Assembly: GCA_009746045.1 (NCBI GenBank)
Contig: RPFO01001984.1
Location: 1 to 64,000, forward strand
Origin: Mesostigma viride
Lineage: Eukaryota > Streptophyta > Mesostigmatophyceae > Mesostigmatales > Mesostigmataceae
Length of the DNA: 64,000 nucleotides
Direction: 5' to 3'
The notes beneath the pieces are model-generated. The model searched no databases. It had not been told where the DNA came from and saw only the letters and a list, made by a program, of their open reading frames with translations. Shown here piece by piece: positions 1 through 12,160 of the stretch (within the stretch, counting starts at the first letter, position 1; each line of letters starts with the position of its first letter). Made by a program: the position numbers and the translations under genes.

Positions 1-517
1 CAATCGCATCCCTGGCAGCCGCACCACCGGCAGCGGCTTTGCGAGCTGCCCCGGTCCCAACAGCGGGGCTGGCGTCGCGCCCGCGCCTGGGCTCAGCCCC
101 CCCCAACGGCCGCCTTACCGACTGTCCCGTGCGCAAGGTAATTGCTTGTTAGAAGAGACAGCCCCCTTGGGCCACGCGGCATGCCAACCTGACATCATTA
201 TGTTCATCGTGTGATGATGCGTGGCGTTAGGTATGGAGTAAAGCACTTGGCTTTCGGACTAAGGCACCCATGTGGACCAAACCTGCGTCGTTTGCGTGCC
301 TTTGCCTGCAGCGCACTGTCCCCGCTCAGCAGCGAGCCTGGCACATCCGTGCCCGGCGCTGACAATCGCATCCCTGGCAGCCGCACCAGCGGCAGCGGCT
401 TTGCGAGCTGCCCCGGTCCCAACAGCGGGGCTGGCGTCGCGCCCGCGCCGGGGCTCAGCCCCCCCCAACGGCCGCCTTACTGACTGCCCCGTGCGCAAGG
501 TAATTGCTTGTTAGAAG
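1..517. repeat. Tandem direct repeat, about 155-bp conserved block, period 362 bp
   Basis: Positions 1-155 and 363-517 are nearly identical GC-rich blocks, both starting CAATCGCATCCCTGG and ending GCTTGTTAGAAGA. The first copy runs off the window start, so the full unit is unknown. Both copies contain AAG|GTAATT, which could be a splice donor, and are open in more than one frame with Ala/Pro-rich translations. I recognise no protein. Could be the edge of a tandemly duplicated exon or a satellite. Confidence 0.75.
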
Positions 518-860
518 AATGCGCGCATCATGTGTTGATGCGCCTCTCGATTACATGACCCCATGAAATTAGTTTGGTGTATAAATATACATATAATTTA
601 ATGTTGTATGCATCAAATAAGGGGTTAGTTAGCCTCTCACCGTCTCAAGTAACCCAGTGGGTGAACGGTTAATGGGTCGGCTACGGTTATTGGGTTGTTT
701 TATAGGGTCCCGAGGTTAAGGTTGATAAACGTTGCTCGAACTCATTCCATGTTGTTTGCTGTCTCACTTAGTCTTGTTCACACACTACACTTGCTATTGT
801 GTCTCATTGCACAGGGACGCTCCACGGGACATAGGAGGGGATTGCGATCTTGCCAAGAAT
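518..860. other. Leader region upstream of the MULE transposase
   Basis: AT-richer non-coding sequence. The reading frame of the transposase is open from 732, but residues upstream of the methionine at 861 are hydrophobic and unlike the family. A plausible 3' splice site (TTGCACAG) ends at 812, so an untranslated 5' exon and short intron may lie here. No TATA box or terminal inverted repeat could be assigned. Confidence 0.4.
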
Positions 861-3800
861 ATGCCGACGGGGCCTTGGGAATCCTGGGTCGCCGCTCGTG
901 CCGCAATTCAATCATGGGCTGATCATGGTGAGCATGGAGCCTTCGCGTTATGCGCCCGCTACGTGGCTCAGAGCAGAACAGAGCGCCGGGAATTCTGGTG
1001 CGATGGTTGCGGTGTAGCTAATCATCAAGGCAAAAAACAGACAACATCCAAGAAGACGAATTGTGAGTGGCGAGTTGTGATTGCAAAGCGGAAGGATGGG
1101 ATGTTTTATGTCACAAAATACCCATTGCCCGTGACAAGCCTAAAGCCAGGGCACCTTCCCACTGGCCACAATCATGAGCTAAGACGTCCCGGGACCATTG
1201 CTGCTCTCTTGGACCCCATGCTTCGAAAGCTGCCTGATGAGGTGAAGGCAAGGATATTGTTGTGCAGGAAGAGCGGGGTCGACCTGCCAACAATCCTGAC
1301 AATGATCGATAAGGAATTTGGGGAAAACCGCACGTGGATTGATAGCGATGTCAGGAATTTCCTGCGGCGGTCTCCTGAAGATAACTTGTCGTCTGCGTCG
1401 AAGTTGGTCTCCTGGTGCTATGCCCAGCAAGATGCCGATCCTCGTTTCTACTGGAAGCATGCTGTTGATGGCAACAACCGGCTCAACCTTCTTTTCTACG
1501 CGACGGGGGACATGAGGGAGCGTTATGCCATGGCTTGTGATTCCCAGGCGGTTTCTGTTGACGCGACCCACGGCACGAATAATCATGGCATGAAGCTAAT
1601 CTTCTTCACGGGTGTGTCTCCTTACGGGAAAAATGACATTTATGGAGTTGCCCTAACAGTGTCGGAGCACGAGCAGGCATTTGGCTGGATATGGGACCAG
1701 TTCGCTGAGTGCATGCATGGGCACTTGCCGAAGGTTGCCATCACCGACGAAGACCAGGCCATGGCATTGGCGATTACAAAGCGAGGAATCACTCATCATC
1801 TTTGTATATTCCACCTCTTCATCATGAATGTGACAAAGAACATGAGGCGTTGCTTCGGTGACGAAGCTGCGTGGGAGAAGTTTTACCTGGCATTGTGGCG
1901 GCTACGCAACCAAACCGATCTTCGCAGCCGTGAGCACTTTGACAGAGATTTTTTGCAGGTCCTTCTTCTCCTTCCCCAGAAGTATTGGGGCCCCAAATGC
2001 CGCACGTTGGCCCATTGGTCCAACCTGCCCTACCTCCAGGCTGGTCATGTCCCTCGTCATCCTCGCATGTTGAATGCGCACGTTGAAAAGGATGACATGT
2101 TGCGCCTCGGACGTTTGACAGCCAGCCTGCTTGCCGCCGTCTTGGGTATGTTTGAAAGCGATGTCGCTGGCCACTTTGGTTTCAAATGCGGACACGCTCG
2201 TGTGATAGAAGCATTGCGGCACCTGCGCCGCGAGTCTGCTAGCTGTACAGAAGATCTGATTACTCGTGTGCGTTTGTGCTACGGCATCATGCACGAGTCA
2301 ACTGCCAAGTCAGATTTTCTGGACAGCTTCCCGGATGCTACCATGACATCATGCCCCACGGCGGTCTCACAAGACGACAGTCGGTTTGCAGCGACGACGG
2401 ATGGCTTGGTGCAGGGTTGGGTTTCATTGGCTGACAAGACATGCACGTACGATGATGGCGTCCTACTTGAAGTCAAGACCCACCCTACGTTCATGGAGGG
2501 GCCGACCTTGCGTGCTGGGGAGGAACGGTACGTATGTTTCAATCCAATTTACCACCGCAACACTGTAAAGAGCCGGTATGGACACCCACAGCTCTGCACA
2601 CATCTTGATTATCCAAGCAATTAGTGTACAAGTGTTTCGCCTCCGTGGCTTACCATTATGCATCATCAGCACAACAAGTTTTAACAGTGATTGCAAACCA
2701 CGGTTTTTATGTGTCATGCAAGGTCTACCAAAAGGCGGTGTCACCATTGCATTTTTAGGCCCAAATGCATGTGTCACCCGAAATGCATCTAAACCTTAAA
2801 CCTTCCTCAACCTTTTCATGAAACAATCAAAGGTTCATTACAATATCTGATTTTCTCGCCAACTAGTTTTGCCTGTTGGCTTAGCCCCCCCAACATGGCC
2901 CGGGTAGCACGTGTTCGCCGCCCTCATCAGGGGGAATAGTATCACATTTGGTCAATAGGCCATACCAAGTCATGCTTGTTGCCCCAACCAACTAGAGCAT
3001 ATTCTCAATGCCCATTCCCGCCATCCAAGCTATGCCTCCTGTTTACCGCCGCAACACCGGTTGCCAGCAGCCCATTACTCACTTCACCCGCCGCTTGCTA
3101 CACAAGGCCTTGCCGCCTTGCCCAACATGCTGCCTGCTTCGCCTCGTTCGGCCGAATTTCGCAAGTAACCTTGCAGTTCCAAGTACCTCAGGTTTGCTTG
3201 ACATTCCCCCTCCCTCACCCCCTCCCACCCCCCCTCCCTCCCTTTTAGAAGCTACATACACCGCTACGTTCAAGAAGTATAAGTATTTATCTATATATTA
3301 TACAAAGTTGACAAGATATTTATCACACACTTAGTTTCAGTTGGCTAACTCGCTTTCTATGTCGTGTGCCCAAGGGGCTTTTTGTTGTGCATCGATGAAT
3401 TACGCCAGACATAGGTGTAACTTTTCTGTACATGTTCTTGTTGTCGCTCTGTTGACTTGTTGTCGCTTCACAGGCAATGCACTATTGTGTGGAAGGACGC
3501 GCATCCCCTGGAGAAGATGCGACTGTACCATTTTGCCCAGCTTCAGTGGCAAATGAAGGTGAAGAATATGCGTTGTGGCCTTCTCCTCAGCTGGACGATG
3601 GAGAACGGCATGCGTGTGTTCGAGGTGCGTCGAAGCGATGAGTGGTTGTCGCTAGCGACTGATATTGCGAACATCTTCTGGGACGAGTACGTAACCTACA
3701 AACAAAGCCCGGTGGAGAACTTTCAGAATCGTTTTCCTGGGTATACTTCCTTCATAGATCTTACACAACAACTTTGCGAGGTGGTAAACAGCGTCTTTGT

Positions 3801-5076
3801 ACCCAGCTGCAGAGCCAAGATTGCTGAGGATGCGCGATTTGTGGCTGCTGGTAGTGATGGCTACAACCAGGTGTTTGACTTGTTGTATCCACCCGCCAAA
3901 TGTGAGCGGTCTCACATGGACAAGCTGTATGACACCGCGCGTAAATGGGCCCGCCGCTTTACTTGGGGTGACTCAACATTTGGGATGAGCTCTTCCCAAA
4001 GGTCCGAGGTCACGCACAACGCGATAAAAAACCGTGTGGACAAAACCACGCAGTTGGAGGAGCTCCCTGTTGTGCTGGCTGATTTGTGGCAACGGCGTGC
4101 GGAGTCACATGAGATCGAGCTTTACCGTCGATCTAAGCACCACCTGAACCGCATCAGTCCCATAGCCCACCCGGTTTTGGTTGATGCTGAGACAAAGTTA
4201 GCCAAATATGCTTTTGACAAGCTGAAAATCCAGTTAGCAATGGCGTTTCATTACATAGTTGGTCCCGTGTATGATGGCAACCTGGTGGAGGTAAAGTTAT
4301 CTCCAGAGAGCTCTGGGAGCCAGGCTCGCCGAGAACAACTGAAGGAGGATGAGCCTACGGTAGTGTCAAGGATTGTTACTCTTGGCAGCGACAAGCACCC
4401 CATTGCTTGCAGTTGTCAATATGTTGTCCACATGGGCCTCCCTTGCAGGCACGTGCTTGCTGTGGAGCTAATTGCTGTGTGGCTTCAAGCAAAGGCTCTG
4501 CCGTTGCAGTGTGTCCACCAGAAGTGGTTGTTGCCTTTAGATCAGGCAAATATGCGCAATGAGTCTTTCAAAGCGATGACAAGGCCGCAGCATCCTACAC
4601 CCCACTTGGTTGTTGACCCAACCACCCCCTCCAACGTGGAGGTGACACCAAACTATGCCAACTTGATAGCCCTTAGCCGCCGCCTTGTTCAATTGGCGGT
4701 CGAGTCCCGTAAGGAAGTGGAAATCATGCAGCATATAGAGCGTGGAATTGAGATGTGTGTTTCCGACAACCCCGGTCTTCCAGCCACAACCCCGGGCCCT
4801 GCACAACCGATGATAGCTCAGCACCCACTCCCAGTCAATGCGCAAGCAACATCTGCGCCAACCCAACAGCCCTTGTTATGTGGCAACCCACCAATCGCAA
4901 AGCCGCGGGGAAGGCCTAAGGTCCACGGGGCTCAGTCTAGGAGGCACCGCAGTGCTTGCGAGCCGGATAGAGCAGCTAGTCGCAAAGGCAAGCAGCCTCG
5001 TAGTGCAACTGCACAGTGTGAAGAGGGGCCTATTTCCAAAAAGCCATTCTTCCGTGGCTCCCACCCTACCTCCTAG
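861..5076 (+). CDS. Mutator-like (MULE / FAR1-type) transposase, two exons
   Basis: Exons 861-2575 and 3474-5076 join in phase (CG|G) across an 898-nt GT-AG intron (2576-3473), giving about 1105 residues. Visible parts, in order: a FAR1-like zinc cluster (WCDGCG about residue 60, later HNHEL); MULE DDE core with Asp about 234 (SVDATHGTN), Asp about 296 (ITDEDQAM) followed by CIFHL, and Glu about 750 (QRSEVTHNAIK); a SWIM zinc finger about 884-902 (CSCQ...PCRHVLAV); and an AT-hook-like KPRGRPK about 1048. The family cuts and pastes DNA between terminal inverted repeats in the nucleus. Start 861 is chosen because MPTGPWESW begins the conserved region. No internal stop or frameshift is seen, so it may be active or a domesticated FAR1-type regulator. 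I could not find convincing terminal inverted repeats around it. Confidence 0.88.
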
Positions 5077-5680
5077 TTCATCCCCTTCAATTAGTCCATC
5101 CCAGCCTTGTCCATTGTACCACTCGGTCACGAGATAGCTGCCCTTGGGTGGTGCCATGTCCGGCGGATGAGTTAAAATGTTGTTATTGTATTAAAGCATG
5201 GATAAAATAATTGCATTTTCATTTTAGCAACATCAAAGAGACAACATAACATGTTCATAATTCAATTGTGATTGATTTGGGTTTGATAAACAGTGCTCTC
5301 AACGTTTTCCAATTCATCTACACCTTAGTCATGAATTTCAATACAAAATGCTGGTGGGATGGTGATGCATGGAGCATGAATTAATGGATTAAAATATTTA
5401 CTCATATAATTTTAACACCTAAAAAGTGATTTCAGTCGTCACATGCAATGTTGGGCTACCACCTCTTTTGTTTTGGAATTTTGGCACAGTATCGAGAAAG
5501 AGGTAATTCCAAAGTTTGCCAATGACTGCATGGTCTCGGAGCTAAACCAAGAGTTGTGTGTACGACCCTCATTTGTCGTGGCATGATCCACGTAGGGTCT
5601 GAGTACAAGGCTAACCAGGACAGTCATAATGCGTACACTCTATGCTCCTAGTACTTGTTGATATTGACATATTCTCCAGA
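5077..5680. other. Non-coding, AT-rich flank 3' of the transposase
   Basis: No recognisable gene. A 3' untranslated region and poly(A) site of the transposase probably lie in the first few hundred bases, which contain several AATAAA-like AT-rich stretches, but none is decisive. Confidence 0.4.
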
Positions 5681-5719
5681 TTTCTGGCCTGCGCCGGTAG
5701 TCGCTTTGATATTGCATTC
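5681..5719 (-). repeat. Copy of dispersed 'GAGACAACCAGC' motif (minus orientation)
   Basis: TTCTCCAGATTTCTGGCC followed by TGCGCCGGTAGTCGCTTTGATAT is the reverse complement of the motif that recurs at about 18,117, 48,871, 50,277, 51,807 and 59,393. This copy has a few substitutions. Confidence 0.5.
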
Positions 5720-6390
5720 ATTATGCTCACGTGATGCATGTCACGATAATATTATACTGTCTAACGTATTAGTTGCATTGAATTGAAGCGTTACTCCGTT
5801 GGGAGATCACGTAACACATGTCCGGTAGTCTGTAATATTAAGGCAGATGGTGCGCAAGGATAGATGGCAAGTAGTGATGAAGGAGACCACCCCCAAGTCT
5901 GTGGGGGCTCCGCGTGTGACCAAGTATGGCATTCATAGCGATTCGGGCCGCGGTGCCCACACCCCTGTAACTAGGACCTAGATAGCTTATACCATCCATT
6001 CCATCCCATGTTCCCCTCCCACTGAGGACTTATGCTCACGTGACGCAGTCACGTGTCTATTAATTAATTAATTAATGTCCGGTAGGGGCACCTCGGGTAA
6101 CCCGCTACGGTCGGCACAGTGCCACCGGCCGCGGGGCCCACAATCCTGCTACCCGTGCTTAGATAGTTTCTTTCGCATGTCATCCATTCCCTTCATGAGG
6201 ATACTGCTCACGCAGTCACGTGGTATTAATTAATTAATTAAATGTCCGTGAGAGGGGGTACATGGTCTATAAGCGTGCTAAGCAACAACCTGCAAATGAT
6301 GTAAACTTAATAATGCTCACGTGATGTTTGTTAATTATAATATTGATAATTGTCTCTTGTTCACGTGGTGCAGTCACGTTCTTATCGCAC
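5720..6390. repeat. Degenerate tandem units with CACGTG hairpins and TTAA tracts
   Basis: Units of roughly 170-300 bp, each carrying a short hairpin of the form CACGTGAC-GCA-GTCACGTG or a decayed version (about 5728, 6034, 6208, 6317, 6361). At two sites this is followed by (TTAA)n and then ATGTCCGGTAG or a variant. The stem contains the G-box core CACGTG. A truncated copy of the module family (ACTCCGTTGGGAG) sits at about 5790. No coding content. Confidence 0.65.
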
Positions 6391-6738
6391 GCAATTGATA
6401 GCACTGTTACGAGTTAACCCACCTCTATGTGAGAACCTGTACGTCTCCACCGTTGGCACTCGAATGGTACCTATCACCACTAAAGATGATTTAGAGGAAT
6501 CGTTCGCGACAGCTAGATTGCAATGAAGCTTGATACATGTTCAGCTGCAATAAAACACATTTCCCAATTAACACAAGCAACAGCTATTGTGTGGGTCGAC
6601 AACAACCAACTAACTATGAGCCCAACTCGAACGTATCGACGTTGGCTAGACTGCCATTATTGTTCTCACGACAGACCATACATTGAGGTGCTCACAGAAC
6701 GCTGGCACCAAGGGCAGAGGACATACAGGTAAAAACCA
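6391..6738. other. Non-coding stretch before the 21-bp minisatellite
   Basis: No recognised gene or repeat. A short open frame from 6523 (about 69 codons) resembles nothing I know. Confidence 0.3.
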
Positions 6739-7552
6739 TGACATGAGTAGGAACGGGCATGGCATGACTAGGAACGTGTACAGCATGACTAGGAACGGGT
6801 ATGGCATGACTAGGAAGTAGGAACAGGTATGGCATGACTAGGAAAGAGCATGGCATGACTAGGAACGGGCATGGCATGACTAGGAACGGGTGTGGCATGA
6901 CTAGGAACGTGTACAACATGACTAGGAACGGGTATGGCATGACTAGGAATGAGTATGTCATGACTCGGAACGGGTATGGCATGACTCGGAACGACCATGG
7001 CATGACTAGGAACGGGTACAGCATGACTAGGAACGGGTATGGCATGACTAGGAATGAGTATGTCATGACTCGGAACGGGTATGGCATGACTCGGAACGAC
7101 CATGGCATGACTAGGAACGGGTATGGCATGACTAGGAACGGGTGTGGCATGACTAGGAGCGTGTACAGCATGACTAGGAACGGGTATGGCATGACTAGGA
7201 ACGGGTATGGCATGACTAGGAACGGGTATGGCATGACTAGGAACGGGCATGGCATGACTAGGAACGGGTGTGGCATGACTAGGAACGGGCATGGCATGAC
7301 TAGGAACGGCCATGGCATGACTAGGAACGGGCATGGCATGACTAGGAACGGGTATGGCATGACTAGGAACGGGTATGGCATGACTAGGAACGGGTATGGC
7401 ATGACTAGGAACGGGCATGGCATGACTAGTAACGAGTATGGCATGACTAGGAACGGGCATGGCATGACTAGGAACGGGTATGGCATGACTCGGAACGACC
7501 ATGGCATGACTAGGAACGGCCATGGCATGACTAGGAACGGGTATGGCATGAC
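6739..7552. repeat. 21-bp minisatellite, about 38 copies
   Basis: The unit CATGACTAGGAACGGGTATGG repeats head to tail with point variants (GGGCATGG, GGGTGTGG, ACGACCATGG). Because 21 is a multiple of three and the unit lacks stops in several frames, long open frames appear on both strands (MTRNGYG repeats on +, MPYPFLV on -). One early unit (about 6808-6835) has a small insertion. There is no flanking coding signal, so I treat it as a satellite rather than a protein. Confidence 0.9.
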
Positions 7553-7996
7553 GTGGCCCACGCGCATGTGCGCCCATAATGGCCCCCATGGATGATGCTT
7601 TCAGTATTTAGCCGCGCCCAGCCTACAATGGGACCTCCCATGGATGATGCATTAAGAATTTAGCCATGCGATGCCTATGCAGGGAGTTACTCTCTGCTGA
7701 GATGCCATGTGTACACCAGCTATAGCCTAGCCACATACCCTCCACCCCATATGTCATGCAGGCCTTCTAGGCCCTCTCCTCAAGCCCCCCCTGGGTGCCT
7801 GTGCTTGTTAAGGAGGCATGAACCATCATGGCGGTGCAGGTGCACCTTGTGCACCCAGAGCAGGTGACAGTTGTACATCCTCCACCTGCAGGTTGTAGCC
7901 CTGATTGTATTACAAACCCATAGATGCCCTTTTCTCAGGGCTATGTGTTACATATGCTCCCAACGGAGCTATCATTTTAATTAATTAATTAATTAA
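7553..7996 (+). mobile_element. TTAA-ended module, copy inserted in the minisatellite
   Basis: About 444 bp beginning GTGGCCCACGCGCATG and ending at a TTAATTAATTAA tract, with the 21-bp array resuming immediately afterwards (ATGGCATGACTAGG). The same module recurs at 53,690-54,127, 56,672-57,172 and, inverted, at 51,349-51,790, 51,898-52,150 and 54,128-54,330. Shared landmarks are GCGCCCATAATGGCCCCCAT, a GTGCAGGTGCACCTTG segment and CTCCCAACGGAG near the TTAA end. It has no coding capacity, so it is probably a non-autonomous element. Confidence 0.75.
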
Positions 7997-8103
7997 TGGC
8001 ATGACTAGGAACGGGAGTGACATGACTAGGAACGACCATGGCATGACTCGGAACGACCATGGCATGACTAGGAAGGAGCATGGCATGACTAGGAACGGGT
8101 ATG
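7997..8103. repeat. 21-bp minisatellite, continuation after the inserted module
   Basis: Five further copies of the CATGACTAGGAACG unit, ending at GGGTATGGC. This shows that the module at 7553-7996 interrupts a once continuous array. Confidence 0.85.
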
Positions 8104-9844
8104 GCGGCCAAGCACGTGGGCGGGTTCGTGCTATTCGTACCGTTGATGCTGAAGAGTCACAGGTATCGTTGGAACGGAACGGTCCAGGGGTCGCAGGCGG
8201 TTCTTCCCGGGACTGATCTTCCAGCGCTGCAAGAAAATCACGAACATGTCCCTGGTTGGGTAAAGAAAGCAGGCAAACCCCGACCGGCCGACCGCGTCCC
8301 CACCGTGCATGTACCTTGGTAAGACGTACGTAAGGTTCTGTGGGCTGAACTGACCGCGCTTCAAGAATATGACGATTTGAAGCCACTATGAAGGTATATG
8401 CAAACCATGTCGGCGTCATCCGCTCGACCCCTCTTACTCAGATATAGTTGGATATGCAGCATAAAAAGCAACGGGGAGAAATTGTCAATGACTATGATCC
8501 CCCAACTGTGGGTGTTAGGAAATAGAAAAAGCATGGCAGGCATAGCTTGCGTGCAACATTGGGGGTCGGAAATTCTAGTCGGGGGGGTCAGTGGACTCCA
8601 ACGTGGACTCGAGACTCAGATTGATTGATTATTGAGGGTAAACTGCACGACTACAGGCTCTTTGCGCGCGCCACATGTTAAGTAATCATGCCATCAGCTG
8701 CCATTTTGAACGCATCATAAGGAAACCCGTCGGGTTAAAAACTAAGATCTAAACGGCCATCACCACTCGCATCGACGACGAAATTCGGCTAAGTCCAAAG
8801 GCAGCCGATACGATTTACGTCGTTTGCAGTTTTACGCGCCAGCCTTGCGCACGCTGCCGCGCCGCGCCCAGCCACGATGCACTCCCAGCCTTGCGCACTC
8901 CCAGCCTCGCGCACTCCCCAGCCTTGCGCACGCCAGCCTTGCGCACGCTGCGCCGCGCCCAGCCTTGTGCATCGTCTGAAGAAATCAGTGTCTGATGTTT
9001 ACAAAAACTCCTAACATTATTGTCCTTCATGTACTGGTTTTTGCACGCAGGACGCCATTCGCAACACCGCCTGACGGAGTCGGATGGACCGGACGTGCGT
9101 GAGGCTGCTGTTCACAGTCGTGAAGTTGGCAGACATTAATATCAACACGGTCACGAGAATTCGTCCAGAGAATAATTGATGCTTGTGACGTGCTCGACGG
9201 CTGCGATGACCGAGATGATGCGTGTAGTGCACAGCGTCCGAGACGTCGCGACACCCGTGGCTGTCCTGTTGATGCGAACGCACGGTGACGAGACGGAGCC
9301 CATTATATAGGTGGATTACAAGTTAGAACGGCCCTCGCGGTTGCACTGTTTAATCGCGAACGTGGATTTTGCGGAGCCGACGGCCGTTGGGGATTGGAAA
9401 TCTGATGATATCGGGGCTGCGCACGACATCGAGGAACTGGGGATCGACGTAGGTCTACAGGCTCACTTGTCCGTCAACATGTATGGCCTCGCTTGACTGT
9501 CATCATCTTGACATGTACATAACTAGTTCATATACCATGCATTTGACACTGCCTGCACGTGGATTTTCCAGACATACATTGAGGGTAATTATAACTCGAA
9601 AGCACTACGTACGATTGAGACGTCCGGTCGTAGAGCAGATGCACTGGAGCTTTCTGATCTTCCAATTGATGGGTCTGTAATTATGTAAGATATTCAGATA
9701 TCGCGATGACTCGAGCATCGATGCATGGAATGTAATAATGTATTTCATTCAATTATACATCCAATTTAACTCCGCAATTGAGGGGCACACATGTCCATCA
9801 GCCCGAGACAACATTTCCCAAGTAATTTTCGATTAGTGATTTAG
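8104..9844. other. No recognised gene; local GC-rich repeat
   Basis: About 1.7 kb without a supported gene. At 8830-8975 the motif CAGCCTTGCGCAC repeats about six times with CTCC or GCTG spacers. A short open frame at 9311-9496 has protein-like composition (ANVDFAEPTAVGDWKS) after a possible 3' splice site, but it has no family I recognise and no partner exon. Confidence 0.4.
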
Positions 9845-10650
9845 TGTGGGCCTCCCCAGGTGCTGGTCGATGTCGAGAAGCTGGGCCTTGAGGGCGGCGG
9901 TGGCAGTGGAGGTGGAGGCGAGGAGGGTGGAGGTGGATCGAGGTGACGGTGGTGCAAATGTGAGGGAGCTCAGCAGCCAGCTAGCGTGCCTCCCATTGCC
10001 GCCACATCTGTGGCAAGGAGGGTGCTGCTCGAAAGGCTTCCTTACGGGAGGGTGCGGACGACATCTGGCTTCGGTGGCGAAGGTGGGGGGGGCCTTGGCC
10101 GGAAGCTCAGATTTCAGCGTCGGAGCGCCCGAGGAGGGAGCAGAGGGCGAAGCGTTGGAGCCGGGGGCGATTCATGCGGGGAACTTTTGGGAGATCCTCG
10201 GCGGGGTCGGCAGGCTGGCCACCTGGCCAGCGGCCGTGGTTGTGGGAGATGAGGTGCGAGCACAGGTCTACAAGCGAGGCGTGCGTGCCGAAAAACACGT
10301 CTTCCATGAAGGCTCCTGCTGGGCGGCGAGTCCAGAAGCCATTTGCGTTGATGTCAAAGGCGATCTCGTCCCAGTGCGGCTCGGCAGGTACCACATGTCC
10401 TTACCACATGTCCTTGCCCTGCTTGCGAGCTTGGCAGGCCTTGACATCGATCTGCGATGCACTGGGCCGCCTCTGCGGCCTGAGCATGTGCGTAGGCCTC
10501 CACAAGGGCGGCCGTGAGCACCGGTTTCAGCAGCGGGTCCCGGTTACGCTTGCATGAGGCGGTGCCGGGCGGCCAAGACCCAGCCATGACAGTGTTACGG
10601 TCACGACGGAAAACCATCTGAGAGTCACCCAGGTGTGGGTCCAGCGCAGC
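9845..10650 (-). pseudogene. LINE ORF1-like relic, copy A
   Basis: On the minus strand, fragments in shifting frames read FFGTHASLVDLCSHL and ALCSLLGRSDAEI, matching the middle of the ORF1-like gene at 54,880-56,170. Nucleotide similarity continues to 9845, ending in CTTCTCGACATCGACCAGCACC. The C-terminal RNA-binding part seen in the other copies is missing, so this copy is truncated. Frameshifts make it non-functional. The family assignment rests on the better preserved copies. Confidence 0.6.
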
Positions 10651-11626
10651 GTGGAGCAGGCCTGTGCCGCATCATGCGCATATGAAGGCCTTCAGCGCGG
10701 CGCTCTGGAGGCGGACACCCCGATAGTTACCGTGGTCAGCAGCAGAATCGCTTCTTGTACAGCATGACTCGGATATGGCCGTCTGCCACTCAGCAGGCGG
10801 AGGCCGGCTCATCAGAGAGCAGAACGTGTACGGTTGCAGAACGCCTGAGCAGAAGCTCCCGCACCGTCAGGTCAGGGGTCTTCAGCAGCTCGGCCGATGT
10901 CCTGGTGGTCGGCGCGTGCCGACGGCCGCGTCATATACCGCAAGCGAGCAAGGGCGCCGTCCGATTCCTCCAAAGTGAAGGGGTGGATGACGTCAACCCT
11001 CCTTCAAGGTGGGGACCTGGTACAGTCCGCGGCCACCCGAGGAGGGCGCCGTGGGCGGCGGGGGGGGGGTCCAGCGACACCAAGACAGGCGGCCGTCTCG
11101 GGGTCGGTGAAGCGGCGGGAATGGGGGGGGGAGGGGGCGCGAGCCCCACCTGTCGAGGAAAAATTAGGTAGCTCCATCTAAGGGTGATCCCTCGGGTTAT
11201 ACTAGTTATTTCCATTGAAGATGATTTCTCGTGGCGGGAGAGCACGTCACAGCCGACGTGGTGCTTACAACTGGACACTCCTGACCGCTAGGAACAACTG
11301 CACTGATCGTACGCGATGTTGTTTTTAGCTAGACCGTCTAGGTCTCGATGAACGTTAGCTAGCCATACACGGCTACACATATCCAGCTCCACAATAACTC
11401 GACAAGCGTGGATAAGATAACAGCAGGCTCCAGATACAACTCTGTTGATCAACAGTCCCTTAAATTTCTGTTTAAGTTCTGTTGCAAGCATCAACAATAG
11501 GTGAGATCTCCAATAGGCGAGAACCCCAACGGGGAAGTTTCCACGCAAAAAACTCACTTATTCCTACCATATCCATCTAACGGACGTTTGCTGCCCTCGA
11601 ACCCGCCCAACGAGGTCAATACAAAG
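10651..11626. other. No recognised gene
   Basis: GC-rich up to about 11,160, including short G runs, then more AT-rich up to the LTR element. The GC-rich part may be the decayed 5' portion of the ORF1-like relic next to it, but I cannot align it by eye. Confidence 0.35.
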
Positions 11627-12160
11627 TGTTTAGAATATGTATAATGCGTTACTTGGTCAACATGATAATTGACGTAATTCATTAGAATTAATTAACGCAT
11701 ATTGGCCAGCAGCACGGCTATGGCATTGCCCTTGCCATCGGGCAGCCATTAGCCTAAATTGCTACATCGTCACTTGCTAGCAAGGAAAAAGAGAGAGAGT
11801 TCGTGGAGTTGCCAACCCTAAAATCATGCACGGTGGCATGGGGTCGGCACTACCCTTGGCGACAATCTAACGGCTGGCACAAATGACAGGTCAGCATCAC
11901 TAGTGGTGTCGAATGCATGCATACGGTGCACATTCTAGAAAGTACTGCGCACAGGTGCAGGCGCATCATGACGTGGACATAGGTACGGCCACTCTAATTA
12001 TCGCCACACATATTGCACGCTCAGTGCCGGAATAGGACCATCGGCACTAAATATGTCACTCGCCACTATATAAAATGTGATGCGATAAGTTGTCCAGAAT
12101 AGCACACGGCTAGACTACCTAGCATAAATACACGGCAAGAGGTGGGCATAACCTCAGACA
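11627..12160 (-). repeat. LTR (3' LTR in the minus-strand sense), 534 bp
   Basis: Left copy on the plus strand, bounded by CAAAG target duplication and starting TGTTTAGAATATG, ending CCTCAGACA. It contains a TATATAAA stretch. Confidence 0.9.

Noticed and set aside
6692-7595. Long open frames of 250-290 codons on both strands as repeat proteins
   Set aside because: They are read-through of a 21-bp stop-free minisatellite with no start context, splice signals or conserved domain.
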